From Heterobilharzia americana (Eukaryota > Platyhelminthes > Trematoda > Strigeidida > Schistosomatidae): a stretch of 64,000 bases of DNA. A model generated the notes under the pieces. That model was not told where the DNA came from. It saw nothing but the letters and a program-made list of their open reading frames with translations, and searched no databases. The stretch is from assembly GCA_944470555.2 (NCBI GenBank), contig OX104127.1, positions 92,466,708 through 92,530,707 of the forward strand. The letters are read 5' to 3'. Positions within the stretch are counted from its first letter, which is position 1. Every line of letters begins with the position of its first letter. This document shows positions 40,001 through 55,000 of the stretch, one piece after another. The translations under genes were made by a program, and so were the position numbers.

Positions 40001-43000
40001 TACCAGACAACTCTGCAACATTTGGAACAATCAAAGTCAAAGTTCAAAGGGTAGAACCAATACAACTTTAGGTACACTCGTTTAATGGGTTAAGAATATG
40101 ATAGAATGTCTATGGAAGTTTCACTGTTAACCAATAAAAAGTCTAGTCCAAATGTAATGCCAGTTAATATTAAGACGTACGTACAATGAGCCAATACACC
40201 AACAGGTGTTGATCAATTTCTTGATATAAAAAAGAACAGTGCCAAGAGGAAAAACTCCAATGACTTCTGAACAGTATGCTTTATGAAGTGAAGTAGGTTG
40301 TAAATCATCTTCATCTTATTTTGACAGTATTGTATATATTTCACGTTCTTGAAGGTTATTATTATCATTTTACCCTTGGGTTCCTAGTCAAACATACGGA
40401 TTCAGTAGCACGCCTCCATTGCACTCTGTTCTCTGAAGTCTTTCCAACCTCGCTGCACCACTGCCGACAAGCTTTCATTTCTTCCTCCAAGTCACCCACG
40501 GACGCCCAGCTCGCGTTCCCCATTTGGATTCCACTCGACGGCCTGACCTGGCGCGTGATGTACCCAGTCGGCCTTCTCAGTGTATGCGCAGCCCCCATCT
40601 CCACTTCCTTCTGCATATTTGTTGGGAGATAGGTTCTTGGTTGGTTCGTTGCCATGCCAGAGTTCCTTGTTGTTTATTCTTTCTGGCCATCTGGTTTTCA
40701 GTGTCGGTGTCGAGTGAGCGTAGGTGGCAGCTGTCGATGAATGTCTGTAGTTTGTTGGAAGTACGTTTTGTGACACGCCAACTTTCTGAGCCATACAGAA
40801 GCACTAAATTTACATTGGTGTTGAAAACCCCATCTTGTTGACGCTTTATGCTGAGTGCAGTAGATTTCCACACTGATTTCAAATTAATAAAAGCCTGTCT
40901 TGCTGTCTTTCCGATTCTGGCTGCTTTGACATCTCGTCTGTGCCACCGCCGCCTGTGTTGAAGCCATATTGCCTAGGTAGGTGAAAGAGACTACTTCCTT
41001 TAGGTTTCTTTCGTTGATGGTGATTGGAGCTTGTTGTTGTTGATGCTGTTGTTGGTTGGATATCTTCATCACCTCTACCTCTGTCTTCTCTACATTCACT
41101 TGAAGTCCAGTATTTGCTACCTGTTTTGTCAACCTGCTAGTTTGCGCCTATAGATCTTCGAGTTTGTGCCACATTAGACATAAATCATCGTTCATTAGAA
41201 TTTTGATGTCGCCAACTGGAGTCTTGTCTAGTACTGATTGCATTTGTCTGTAGAATTCCTCCTTTTCTCTTCATTTGCACTATTTGTAGGTGCGTAGCAC
41301 TGAATGATTTTGACTTTCCTACCTTTTGAGTTGAATATTGCAGTCATTATCCTAGAGGAGACTGGTTCATACTGCATGAGAGCTCTCGATATCTTGAAGA
41401 CATCATGATAGCCACACCCTCCGTGTGCTCGTGGTTGCCGTCTGGGTGACCGGAGTAGATTATTGACTCTCCAGTTAAGAGTTTGGAGAGTCCACTTCCA
41501 TTCTATCTGCTTTCGCAGATTCCAAGCACTTTCATGCATGAAAATTTGTATCCAGAAGGTTTAGCCTTTTGAAATAGGACACGAACAGTTAACATTTTTC
41601 AACTTTACTCATCTATTCTAATAACAACTGAAATAAGCAATTATGTTTTTTTATTTCGGCTGAGAAGTTGAGCTTTTAAAAAATGGAGAAGTTCATTTGC
41701 TTAGTTCAGTTGTCACTAGAGTGGTTACACCATACTCAGAACGGTTAAATTTCATACATGAAGAGAATCAACTGTGACCATAAATTTTAACTAGTGATTT
41801 TTTGGACTTGTTTACCAATATTTATTCACTGAAATCCCTATCACTAATCAACTTTAAATAAACTCGCAACAGGTTCAGAATTAGTTGAATGGAGGCAATA
41901 GGCAGGAAGTCCCGCATAACCTAGGTTTCGGACTTTTCCACATTCGTCAGCTAAGTGTATCTGCAACCTATATGGAACTGATATCCCTGAGCGCCAGATG
42001 ATACGGGTTTGAATCTCAGGTGAGACATCAGTTCTAAGAAGGTTTCCTCTATGCCTTGCTGATGAATGCCAACAAGCACAAAACAAAGGTCCAGGGCTTC
42101 CTGCTGATTGCCAACATCCAACTAACATCGATACGATTCGATCCCCACCAAGGACTAGACAACCTGAAGCTGATTACCCTCCATCGACTAATCAGTTAAA
42201 TTTAAATGGTAAAATCCAGGCTTCAATTGAAATCATACCTCAAACGGCTTTGTTTTACTATTTATCTCAAGTGACATCCTCGTAAGAAACTGGAGTTAAC
42301 TCTTTTGAGAAGCTGAAGCTCACTGACTTGTGAATTTTACATTCTACTGATGTTAGGCAGTTGGAGGAAATTACCAGGAGACCGAAGACAGGTTTTTGAT
42401 TGTTGGTACTCGTCAAGGCGTATCTACAACCTCCAGGAATTTATCTCCCTTCAGAGCTCCCAACCCGTAGGCTTGCCTTGTAGATAAGTACCAACAGGCT
42501 TTAAAAGCCAGGTTCAGGGAATCTTTCGTCCAACTATTTGGCATCAGTTTAAAGTGCATAATGATATTATCCCTTAAGTTGATGACTATAATGTATAATA
42601 GTCGACAACATTGAGTCAGCTGTCCCTTCATCCAGTGAATTATGATTATGAGCATCACTCTATTACAGACATACACATATGCGTGCCTACACACATCAAG
42701 GATGTGATTCACAGAATAACGTATAAACCTGCCTTTTCATCCCCCTTTAATTTTCGTATTATATTGATATTGTAGTGGACGTTGCTGATCAGAATGGATA
42801 TAAGTAGTATATATTGAAAAGTTGGCAGAAGTCATAGGCAATTACGAGCGACAGGTAAATATCCTGCCCAGAGGAATGCAAGAGACAGTGTAGGCGTATT
42901 AAGAGCAAATCGAAATAGAAGAAGAAAAGGAAATGAAGCATATTATGCAAATGACTATCCTAGTGTAAGGTATACCACATTCGATGACTACTGTACAAGA

Positions 43001-46000
43001 TATCAATAATGAGCGTTCCTTACTTCATCTCAGTCTTCTCGTTTCCTCCACTACTACTTATTATCACTATTCATTAGTTTTACTATAGATGGCGGTCTAA
43101 ACTAACAAACGTTTAGCATAGCTCCCTTTCAACTTGTTTTAATCACTCAAACATGTCTTCAGATAACAGTAACCACTCTCGTGCATTTTTAAATTGTTTT
43201 CAACTAACCATTTTGAAAGTTAACAATAAAGTTAGGAAGAGACTTCATTATAGATGGTGGCAGGCTCATAACAATACATCATGTATCTGTTGATACTAGT
43301 AAATTCCCGTTGTTATAGTGGATTGAACTAACCGACCTCTATTGGCAGACGGGTCCCTATGCGGATTGTTCATTATCTTGTAACTTGCTTCGGAGTGCCT
43401 AGAAGTGCCCCACTGGCCTAGTCTATAATGCTTGGGTATCTGAAATGACTGTTTGGGGGTTCAAGTCTGGGTGGAAATTACATCGATAACTAGGGTGCAA
43501 GTACATCCAGCTGACAAGTCTCAAATTGGATGAAACTCTCCTCTTGGATTCCATTGTTAACCACCATCAAGTAGATTATAATGCACCATATAACCAACTA
43601 TTCATGAAATTGTTAATGTTAATTACAAATTTTTGTACTGGCTAAATGAACCGACTTACAAACACTTTTCTTTTTATTCCATGCCCAGATGACAACTATC
43701 AGTTGTTTTGATAATCTTGCCTGTTATCCCGCTATTATTAGCATTACTGAAATACTATAATTATTTCTTTTAAAAATATTGTATAGAGGATAATTTGTTA
43801 AAAATTCCGAATTATAACCATAATATTGTCTGGAATAAATCTATTATTATTGTTACTATTATTATTATTATTGTTATTATTATATTATTATTATGGCAGT
43901 AAGCGGGTTCTAGAATACTTTTAAAGTTTTTCCTCACTATGATTGGATGAATAAAAAGGTCAGTTATTTCATCATTGAAAATATTAATTTTTTATTGGCC
44001 TGGAATATACATTAGAAAAATTTTAAAAATGCCCATTGTCTAGAGTGAATTCTGTTCACAGAAATAGGAGGTAATTATAATGTTGAATGTCAAAATTGTT
44101 AGTCTAACCAACTTTTACTGTAAGTATGCCTATCTGTAACTTGACTATTCTTTTTTATTGTAGTAATGTGAACGTAAACGAAAAAAAAAAGGACTACTCT
44201 ACTGTTAATTCTTTATGACAACTAAGTAGTGTAAGCATAGATAAGTGAATTTTTTTAATGTTGAAAAGAGAAAAAAAAATGAAAGAAAACCAAGTGGTAT
44301 ATTTGCTTAAACAGCTTTGAATGGATATGAAATTGGATAATGGAATTTTTTAGCCAATTACTCATTACAAAAATAGAATGGTTAAACAGTTCACTGCAGG
44401 TCAGGTAGGCGTAGTGAAGAAAATTTGAAGAATGTTGAAATGCATAAGATACCTGAATGTCTTTTGTAGAATAATTCTACCGTTCATTGTTGCGCTCTAC
44501 TCCTTCTTCAACAGTGAAGAGAAGCAGAATACAAAGACTAACTGGATTTCAGTTATTCAGTAAAGCTTGGAATCAAGCTGCAGAGTAGACAAAGTTGAGG
44601 TAGGAACATAGGTTTCAGTACAGATACTTCAGATGATCCTTATGCCAACATCTACCGATTAAAGTGATGGCATGTACTGAACATAACCGCTTGACTACTA
44701 CACCATACAACCTTTCCATTTGAACAAACTCAGTCTTATTCAAACCTAATCCCACTTTTGCCAGGCATTGGGGTAGGCGGTAGGTTGGTATGCGCAGCAC
44801 ATTTTCAACTCATCTAAATCAACCTCTAAAGGTTCACGGCCTTGTCAACCGCTTACTCTTCTTTGCCTAGTACCATCCGCCTAACCTGAACAGTTCTCAC
44901 ATTGTACTCGTGCAATCCTACGAAGGTACCAGTGGTCAAAAACCTCTAATCTCGTCATGTTTTCTAATTTTGACTACGATGAGTCACAGCCACATAACAG
45001 GATAAATGGGATTGCCGTACAGTATACTGGTCCTTTAACAGGTAGTTGTATATCTCGCCAGATGAAGCCATACATGATGCAAGTTGCCAAATAAGCCAAC
45101 CGCATCCAAGCTAAGAGTTCGTCATTAGCCAGCCCTATCCTTAAACTGGAAGTAAATGTGAACTAGTCATGGCACATCATCTTACATTTGACAGGTGCGA
45201 AACAATTATCAAAGAGACTCGGTGTTCAGAAAACCCTACATGTCGTATGTGTATTCCAAGACAACCAGATGACTTTCACTGAGTAGGTTAATCCGTGTGA
45301 ATTCAAAGTTACATAGGGTTATGTCCTGGTTGTATTTTGTTATCTGAGCTGGATTGTTTAGTCGTGGAGCGTTCATCGTCTCGCTAGACAGCGACATCAT
45401 CACAACTAACTTCAGGATGAAGAGACCTGTCAATATCTCTCCATCAGTCACTCTGTAGCTTGTCCTGACAAACTAGTTTGTGTTTGGTTGTTTCCTTTGA
45501 TTGTTGTGTCATTCACTGTATAGATTTTCCTGTTGGCTCTTCTTCTGCTTCACCTCTGACCTTCCTGTCGTTAATCATTTCTCTCATTGGTTGATAGATC
45601 GGGTCTGCTTCTGTACGTCTGTTGATTGCTGACCGACTGATTGACTGACCTGAATGACAAGCTTCTAGGAGGTATCTGATATTCTCTTTGCGTTCCTCTA
45701 TCCAAAATTTCTACATTGTCAAAATTGAATTTCTCTTCGTAGTTGTCATCCACGTGTATTGGACTGAGTGGGGGAATGTCATGACGTTCAACAGCCAGCT
45801 GATGTTCATGAGGATGAAGTGGAAGAAGGTGACCACTTTGTCCGATGTAGTGTTGACTACAGCAATTGCAGTTGGTTTTGTAAGTGACATTCGGTTTGTC
45901 TTCTTTGTTTCTTGCATCGTTTGGTCTGTATACTAGTGTTTGAGGGGTATTTGTCAGTTTATAAGCATGAATTTAATTTTGACAATGAAGAAATTTTGGA

Positions 46001-49000
46001 TAGAGGAAACGTAAAGAATATCAGAGAATTCCTAGGAGCTTAACATTCAGGTCAGTCAATCAGTAGATCAGCAATCAATACGTGTATAGACACAGACCCG
46101 ATCTATCAACCAATCAGAGAAATGATTAACGACAGAAAGGTAAGAGGTGAAGCAGAGGAAGAGCCAACAGGAAAATCCATACAGTCAATGACATAACAAT
46201 CAAAGGAAACAACCAAACACAAACTAGTTTGTCAGGACAAGCTACTGAGTGACTGATGGAGAGATATTGACAAGTCGCTTCATCCTGAAGTTAGTTGTGA
46301 TGATGTCGCTGTCTAGCAAGACGATGAATGCTCCACGACTAAACAATCCAGCTCAGATAACACAATACAACCAATACTATCCACCTGAGCTACAATTATT
46401 CTCCTCCATTTCAAGTTATATCCATCAGTACATCTGTAGCGAAGTTAATTAGGAACGATGAATTTCTTAAAATATATTCATTAGACATTGAAAATTTTCT
46501 GTGATTGTGTTACTTTATAAAAAGAAATACCACTCATTTATTGAACAAATACTTCATAAAAACTATTTCAAAATTTGATGTCATAGCAACCTGGTTTGCA
46601 CCTTTTAAATGTAACGTCTTGATGCATAATTCCTTTTAAACGTACTTTATATTGTTTTTATAAATTTCAGTTTATCATATAAATAATCAATTAAATACTT
46701 CGTAGTGAAGTGAAAGCATAATTGAGTAAACATTTATATAATCCCAGACTGGTTAATACTACAAAATATTATATTGAACCTTATTTATATCATGATTAAA
46801 CCTGACTGAGTGCTCATTTTCTTTCAGAACATTCGTAACAACTAAAATAGATTTTCTCTATAATAAATGACAAAAATAGAACTCCAAGTAGCCATGAAAA
46901 GTTATTTTTCCCTAGTTTAAACCTTTACTCATGTGTACATCCTTAAGAATATATGTAATAAATCCTGAAACCTTAAAACTATGACAAATACATTCATATT
47001 ATATCACTCGATCAATAACCAATGATTATTTCACAATAAAGTATCATCATTATTATAAAACGTCTAAAGAAAAGATCTATCCTCAACTTTGAACCATTTT
47101 TAAGCCATTTCTTACTTTAGAAGTAGTATTCATCATAGACTGATATCACCTGGGGAGCCATTGAAAATCTGGGAGCACTGGACAGCTGTTTCGTCCTAGT
47201 ATGCGACTCCTCAGCAGTCCAGATGGATGTTAGAAAGTTCTAATAAGAAGCCGTGACCTGTGGGGTCAACCAGTCGGAAGTGAAGTGAATGCTAACTGAA
47301 GATCTTGGGTGACAGTCCCGCTATGTTGTGAACTGAAAGAAGTTGGAAATTGTGAACCACTGGAAATCGACCCAGTGACTGAATGGTTAAACCGTTCGCC
47401 GTGAAACCTGAAGGTCCTGAGTTCGATCTGTGGCGGGGTCGTGGGTGCGTACTGCTGAGGAGTCCCATACTAGGACGAAACAGCTGTCCAGTGCTCCCAG
47501 ATTTTCAATGGTTCCCCAACTGATATCAGTCCATGATGAATACTACTTCTGAATTAAAAATCCCCATTTATCTCAAAAATCCATTTCTTACTGTTATCTT
47601 CTGGTTGTCTGGTTAGTATCAGTTTATGGAATTAAATTCACCTTTCAATATTAGTAAATCAATTGATGTGTACATTTGCAACAATGTTTAATATTCATTA
47701 GTGGATGGTTTAGTTGTCTGAATAACAGAAAAGGTTATTCACACTTTACTAGACCATAAACGAAAACCTAACAACTACCATAGCAACAATTATGGTACTG
47801 TTATTATTGATTGAAATACTTGTAATTTTTCCATTATTTTATTGAATAGATGCATTGAGGCATCCACATAGGAGCACACATGCCCTAATAGAGATCGAAT
47901 AATTCGATCTAATAAAACAACGGAGAATTACAAGTCTTTCAATAAATAATAATAACTACTACCCATGTACAAGAAGTGGTTATCGTGCCTCTGTAGCATA
48001 GTGGATAATGCCTTGAAGCGATGGTTATGAGGTTTGAGTATCATTGGGGATAACATCACTCCACACTGGGGTTCTGGTAAATCCAGCTGACGAGTCTCTA
48101 CGAGGACGAAACGGGCGTTATGGATTCCTCTGCTAACTACAACCAACTAAATTGCCATAGTTGTAGTATTGATTACCATAGTCAATCACTAGTTTAGACA
48201 TGGTTTGAAAATATTCTAGATTAAGGATAAATATTAACTCATTCAAACATACTACATAGTATACTTCTATTACACTGAGTACACATGAGTTCTAATACAT
48301 TTGAAAAATTGATGAACTCATCAATGGGTTAATTATCCATGGAAGTGAGACATCTCTTCTTATTACTCTACATATTACACATAATTACCGGGTGGACAGC
48401 ATAAATCTAGAGAACTCTGACAACATAAAGACTAATGTTATAATCAGAAAATAAAAATCTGAGAAATGAGCATGTTATACCATTTCATTTTGAGGGAGTT
48501 GTGAGATTTGGAATTATTTCAAGTTGTTATTCATCGTAGACTGACATCAGTTGGAGGAACAAAGGAAACCTGGGAGCACTGGACAGCTGTTTCGTCCTAG
48601 TATGGGACTCCTCAGCAGTGCGCACCCACGACCCCACCAGCAGGGATCGAACCCGCGACCTTCAGGTTCCGCGGCCAGCGCGTTACCATTGAGCCACTGG
48701 GTCAGAATCCAATGCTCCATATTTCCAACTTCTGTTAGCTCATGTCAACGCTGAGTATCTGTCCTCATGGCCATCAGGCTTTGACTCCACCGGTCACGAC
48801 TTCTCATTGGAACTTCGGGAATACTTCTCGAAGCTAGTCACCAATGAGCACCATTTCATACCATTTCATGAAAATAAAATTACTGGGGAAAGTTAGATTT
48901 CATTGAAAATCTGTTTCTTGAGATAGATATCCTGAACTGTGGGGTCAACCAGTCGGAAGTAAAACGGATGTCAACTAAAGACTTTGGTGTATATGTTGAA

Positions 49001-52000
49001 TTGAGAGAAATGGGTAATTGTGATCTTGTAACTGAATGATGAACATGTTCGTCATCATACCTAAAGGTGTTTGGTTTATGAGTGCTTAGTGCTGAGGAGT
49101 TCCAGGACGAGACAGCTGTCCAGTGCTCCAAGTTTTCAATCGTTCGCTAACTGATGTCATTCGTGATGAATACTGTCTCTTATTATTTTTTAACTCTTCA
49201 GTCGTGTGCATTCATGATGACATAAAGTTTCGTAATGGGCATGTTGCCAGACATCTAAACACTTGACTACAATCCAGCCGTCCGTTAAATTTTTTAACTT
49301 CCCTTTCAATTCACAATATAATATGACTATCCAAATTATCTGACTTGTATCGATAACATTGTTCTGTGAGAAATTAAAGAAATGAGATGTTGCGTGTTTC
49401 TAAAGGATAAATCCCTAACTATAATAGATAATTTTGTAAAGCCTGAAGTATTGATTACTTTTAGTATCCAGATAGTGTAATGATGTTACCTTGTCTGTTT
49501 ATTGATTTTCATTTTTTGACTTAATATTATCGTCTTTCTCGTCAACTGAGTTCCTCTCTGTGTGCTGTGTGACACGTTGTGTTACTCTACTTTATTTTCC
49601 TTCCTGTTCAACAAGGTGTTCTGTAAGCTATCACTAATTCAAATGGTCCCTATTACCAGTAATAACTTTAATGTAACAAAATCGATAGGAAAAGTCATCA
49701 AGAGTGTACTTAGAACAAACTCATAACAAATGAAAGTCAAAAACTTTATGATGAACGTTTTGTACCTAGAATGCACGCTTCATCCTATTTGAAACTCGTT
49801 AGCTGAAAGCACCTCAACCTCAGCAGGTGATGGTTTTACAGCTGAAACTCCAAACCAGTAGTTATCCATCAAATGTTAAAGTGTAATCAATTAGGCTAAT
49901 GAGTCACGAAAGTCGCCTTTTATGAGAGGGGTATCAGGACACCATCAAGGAAATCACAATATAATGAATCTTCGGCAGCATCAAAGCATCTGCACAGGAG
50001 CACAATTACTTAAGATGGCATGAATTTTCTCAGTGTTCTAGATACAAAAGGAGAAAATAGGCATTCAAAACTTCTCACCCATTGAATTCCGAAGCCATTG
50101 GTGGTTAGCCTAAACAGTATTACTTTTCATGCATACCTATATGTTGAATTACTAACCATAATACTGATCATAGTTATAAGAGCATAACGCTGAAACCCAG
50201 TCAGGTCAATTTCTTTTGACTCGCCCCCCCACTTTGTGTGAGAAATCGGTTAGTTATCGATTAGTGTTCAGTTGAGTTTCAAGTGTCTTCAAATCCATGT
50301 AAAACAGTTATTCGGTTAACTGAGCACTGAAAACTTGATGATGAAATGATACACTTCACAAGAAAGACATAAAATGAATAACTACCTAAGCGTTGTGTGG
50401 TGTTGATTTATGGGTCATGGTTGTTTACTGATCAGTTTTATGGAGTGTAACAAGCAAATCAACTAGTTATCATATGTACATATGTGGTGTGTACTACTTA
50501 TACGAACACCCGTAAGTAGTATTTAGCATGATGTCCCTGGAAAAAGTAAATAGAGGTTCTAAGAAATAAACCAGAATTATGGGGTGAGGATCCAGAAGAC
50601 AAACGAAGAAGGAACATAAACTAAAGACCGATTCATCTTAAAATACAATCAGAGATTATTTGCCTGAACTGTATTCAAATGTGATTTCGCCCTCCCCCCC
50701 CTTCTAGGAAAAATAATTTTTATCTGTCCTCACTAGTATTCTTTCTATGAGGATGAAGAAGCAAGATAAACAGAGCGTATCTTTGAATTAATGGATGACA
50801 GAGTTCACTCAAGCTTATTCATAATAGAAGATCAACTGAATTGGCGACTAAGAAGTTAACAAAAAATTTATTAGCTGATTTTAGGTTGGAATTCATCATG
50901 GAATGACACCACTTGAAGGGACATTGGAAACCTGGGAGCACTGGACAGCCACTTCGTCCTAGTATAGGACTCCTCAGAAGTGCGCAACTATGATCCCACC
51001 CCGCCACAAATCGAACCTAGAACATTCAGGTTCCGTGGCTACCACCACACCATTGAGCCACTGGGTTTGAATTCACTAGTTAATATTTCTTACTTATGTC
51101 AGTTCACGGTATAGCGCGACCTAAATCCAACGTCGTCGTTGAGTAACTGCTCTCATGTTCCACTTGGTTGACTCCACTGGTCACGACTACTCATTGGAAC
51201 TTCAGGAATTACCTCTCGATACTAGTCACTATGAGCGCTAGATTTATTACCGATTTCACCTCCACAAAGACCTCTAATTCAATTCATTTTTTCATTACAT
51301 CCCCTTATTTCATCCTATTCACATTAAAATAAAACACTAAGCAGAAACATGAAACTTGTGTACTTTGAGATTGAGGTTCTTCAAAGCTTGATAATGAGTA
51401 TCACGATGAATAGACAAAGAACAGCCAAAATACGGATCATAAAATACGATTTCTATGCTGCATATCTGCATGATGGTTATATTACTCCAGTGAAAATTCT
51501 GGGTGACTCTCCATTCGGTTTAATTCCACCTACAAATAAACCAATGAGAAGTCGTGACTAGCGGGGCAAACCTGGTGGCCGTGAGAAAGAATACTCAAGA
51601 TGATATTTGGTAATGGTCACGCTGTATCATGGACTGGAAAAAGTTGGAAATATAGTAACATGCTAGCCGCAAAACCTGAAGGTAGTGGGTTCCATCCCTG
51701 GTGGGTTCGTGGGTGCGCACTGCTGATGCGTTCCATACTACGACGAAGTGGCTGTCCAGTACTCTCATCAGGTTTCCAATGTCTCTTCAAATGATGTCAG
51801 TCGATGATGAATACCAACTTGAAAAATCTCTAAATCCCCACAAACCCCCAAATTCATTGCAGAAAACCTTAATGTTAATTCCCTGTAATAGTTTATGTTC
51901 ATAGTAATACCAACAAACATCATGCTAGTAACAGAAACTATGAAATGATAACTATTGAGCTAGTGATGGAAAATTTGCAAAAACAAAGACAATTTCAAAT

Positions 52001-55000
52001 TGATCAGTTGTTTTATTTCAACTTCTGATCAATAAGTAAAGGCGTCGACATCTCTTTAGAAAAAAAGTGAAAAAAGAAAACCGATCAACATACATGTTCA
52101 TTGAAGATGTATTCATCAATTATATAGTTCTTTTTTCTGCTACCAGTTTTTATGTGACTTACTAAGGTTTTCTTAATTCATGGTTTTTAACGTAACACAA
52201 AAACCGATTTTTTAAAATTAAAATATTCATACAACAGACAAATTTAATTCAGTGTTTCTCCTTCAATTTAGGCTGTGAGTTCCTGTTATAAGAATAATAA
52301 ATGGTACCATTAAATGAGACTGATCATGGTTGTGTATATATTCAAGATGATTATTTTGATCCGATGAGATTGATTTGTCTTCTAGAACTACTAACATGTG
52401 AAATGTTTATTCCTATCAGAAAGGCATTTAAGTATTCATCCTAAAGAAAATCGTTATTATGACTGTAATTAATTGCCTTTGCTTTTCTAAACGATTATTA
52501 CAAAAATCAAGAAAACATAAATAAACCTATTGACTGATGTAAAAATCAACTTATTTCCATTTAGATTCTCCCCCCCCCCCCACTGAACAGAAAATAACTG
52601 ATAGCGAATAGTTAGAAGCAGTTTACTGATTGATTTCCATAAAGTAATATCTGCCTACATCTGTTCATAGTTCAGCTTAACCTTCTACAACACTATAATC
52701 AAGGGTTTTGACTGAACTCACAAGACTATGTGCATGAAGTAGTTGATTTTATGCATAGATTTGGCTCATTGACTTAATCATTTGGCTTTCGACCAAAAGG
52801 TCTGGAGTTGGAATTCCGCTAAGCCTAAATCGATCATGAGCAACCTGGTAGGATCATAAATTCTCATATAATGGATGTGGCTTATGACCTAGCACTTGGA
52901 TGTCTGTACTAAATAGAGGAACACATTACACGGATTCACAAGTTGTAGCAAATACGCCTTGCAACAAAACAAACACACATATTAAGTAGTTTATCTCACT
53001 CTGACTACTTTCATCAACAAATCACTTATTCAACCTTAACAAATGATATCTAGTAGATTTTGTGACTGACTATCTGAGACAGCCGTCGTTCGGCAATCTA
53101 TAATTGATACTGGGTGATGATTGAAGGTATCACTACTAGTATGCCAAACCACAGCTACCATAGATAGTCGAAATGATAATCAATATGATACTCCCTCCTT
53201 CTAATTCAGTTAGATTGAGATTGGAATAAAAGTCCTGACTAGGCAACCAGTGTGGACACGATCAAGGGGTATTAATGTGTCACGAATTCAGATGGTAGTC
53301 AGACAAAACTCCGCCTTAGGATTGAAGTGAAATAAGATGAGGTGGGCGACAGAACCTCGTAGGTCAGTTGGTAGAACATCGGACCGGAAACTAGGTGGTC
53401 ACTGGTTCGAACCCTGTCGCGACTTAAATTTTCACTTCACCTTCAGTCACCACGTAGCCCTTATACTAGTCAGTTGTGAATCAAATAAACAGAATTAAGA
53501 ACTAGGATCGAGATCATTAATTATTCATTTCCCTTATTGTCTGTAGTACTTAAGTGTTGTTTATGCTGTTTAGCAGACGAAAAGCGGTTTTGACATCTTA
53601 GTAAAAACTTCATTTAATTGAGAGTTCGTTGCAAAGACAGGAGTACTAAAATTTATCATAAGTTTACGGATATACTCTGCTAGTGGCTAACAAGATAGTA
53701 GGAAACTCAGTACTGCGGTATTTTATCGAACATTTGCAACTTTATAGAACTATACATCACCTCCTCATGTCTCAGTAGCCTGGTGGATTGCACTTTGACA
53801 TTTGAAGCGTTGAGTACTGGGTTCGAGTCACAGTGACAACAACATCACTCACTGGAGTGCAGGTACATCCAACTGACGAGTCCCAAGTAGGATGAAACAT
53901 GTGTCCTGGATTCCAGTGCTGATCACCAACAGGCGAATTGACTAATGATCTTTCATATGAAGTGAAACTACAATGTATTAAAGGATAACCATCATCTTCC
54001 ACAATATAGAAACTTTATTCTATCTTTTTTTAAAGGAATACTTTTCACAAGAATTGAGCCTTTTTAAAATTGCTAATAAACTCCTACTCACCTTTCCGTC
54101 ATCACCTAATTCATAGGCATCTTTTAGAAAATCCATTGTACCACAGAGAGCACTTGTTTGTGGAAGTAATGTTCCTGGTGGTCCTATAATATTACTTTTA
54201 CTTTCTGGAAGTCCAGCTATATTGGATGATGAAGCAGAATGACTTGAAGTACTTGTCGTCTCACCATCTACTGTTCGTGTATGCTGAGTAGATTCGACAA
54301 CATTGCTCTTAGTGACCATATTTTTTGGGTCACTGCCAGTACTATGCGATGTTGATTTCACTACTCGTGAACTTGATGTTTGCATACTTGAACTATTAGG
54401 ACCAGAAAAATGTGATGAACCAAAATTTGACATTGTTCCCATTTTTTGTCGTAATGACTCCATTCGACGTTCCATTTGCTCCATCATAGCTGATGGATTA
54501 TCAAGGGAATTAATTGAATCAAAATTCCCCCAATGGTCAAGATCAAAATCATCAACAGGCTAGGAAAATAATTAGAAAGAAAAAAAAATCAAATATTCAA
54601 CGTCTTGTTCAATGGGTTCAATGGAATATGTATATATCAGGGTTAGACGTTCAAAATGACTAATTACGTAATCTTGACTTTCGAATGGATAATGCTTCAT
54701 TTTTATAATTTTAGCCTGAAAAGATTACACCGGAAATAAATATGAAATGATAACGTATTTAAAGATTTCTGGGGATTTATATGTTTCAAGATAGTATTCA
54801 GCATGGACTGATGGAGTTTTGGATGCATACTGTTGAGGATTTCCATACTAGGACGAAACAGTTGTCCAGTGCTCCAAGGTTCTCAACGGCTCTCTAACTG
54901 GTATCAGTCTATAATGAACGCTACCTTATAAATATGAATAGCGGTGAGGACAAATACTCAGCGATGATATTGGGTGATGGTTGCACTATATCGTGAACTG

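Noticed and set aside
45236..45451. 71-codon frame recurring at 46249-46452
   Set aside because: Repeated only because it lies in the inverted PLE 3' region; the real PLE frame is on another phase.
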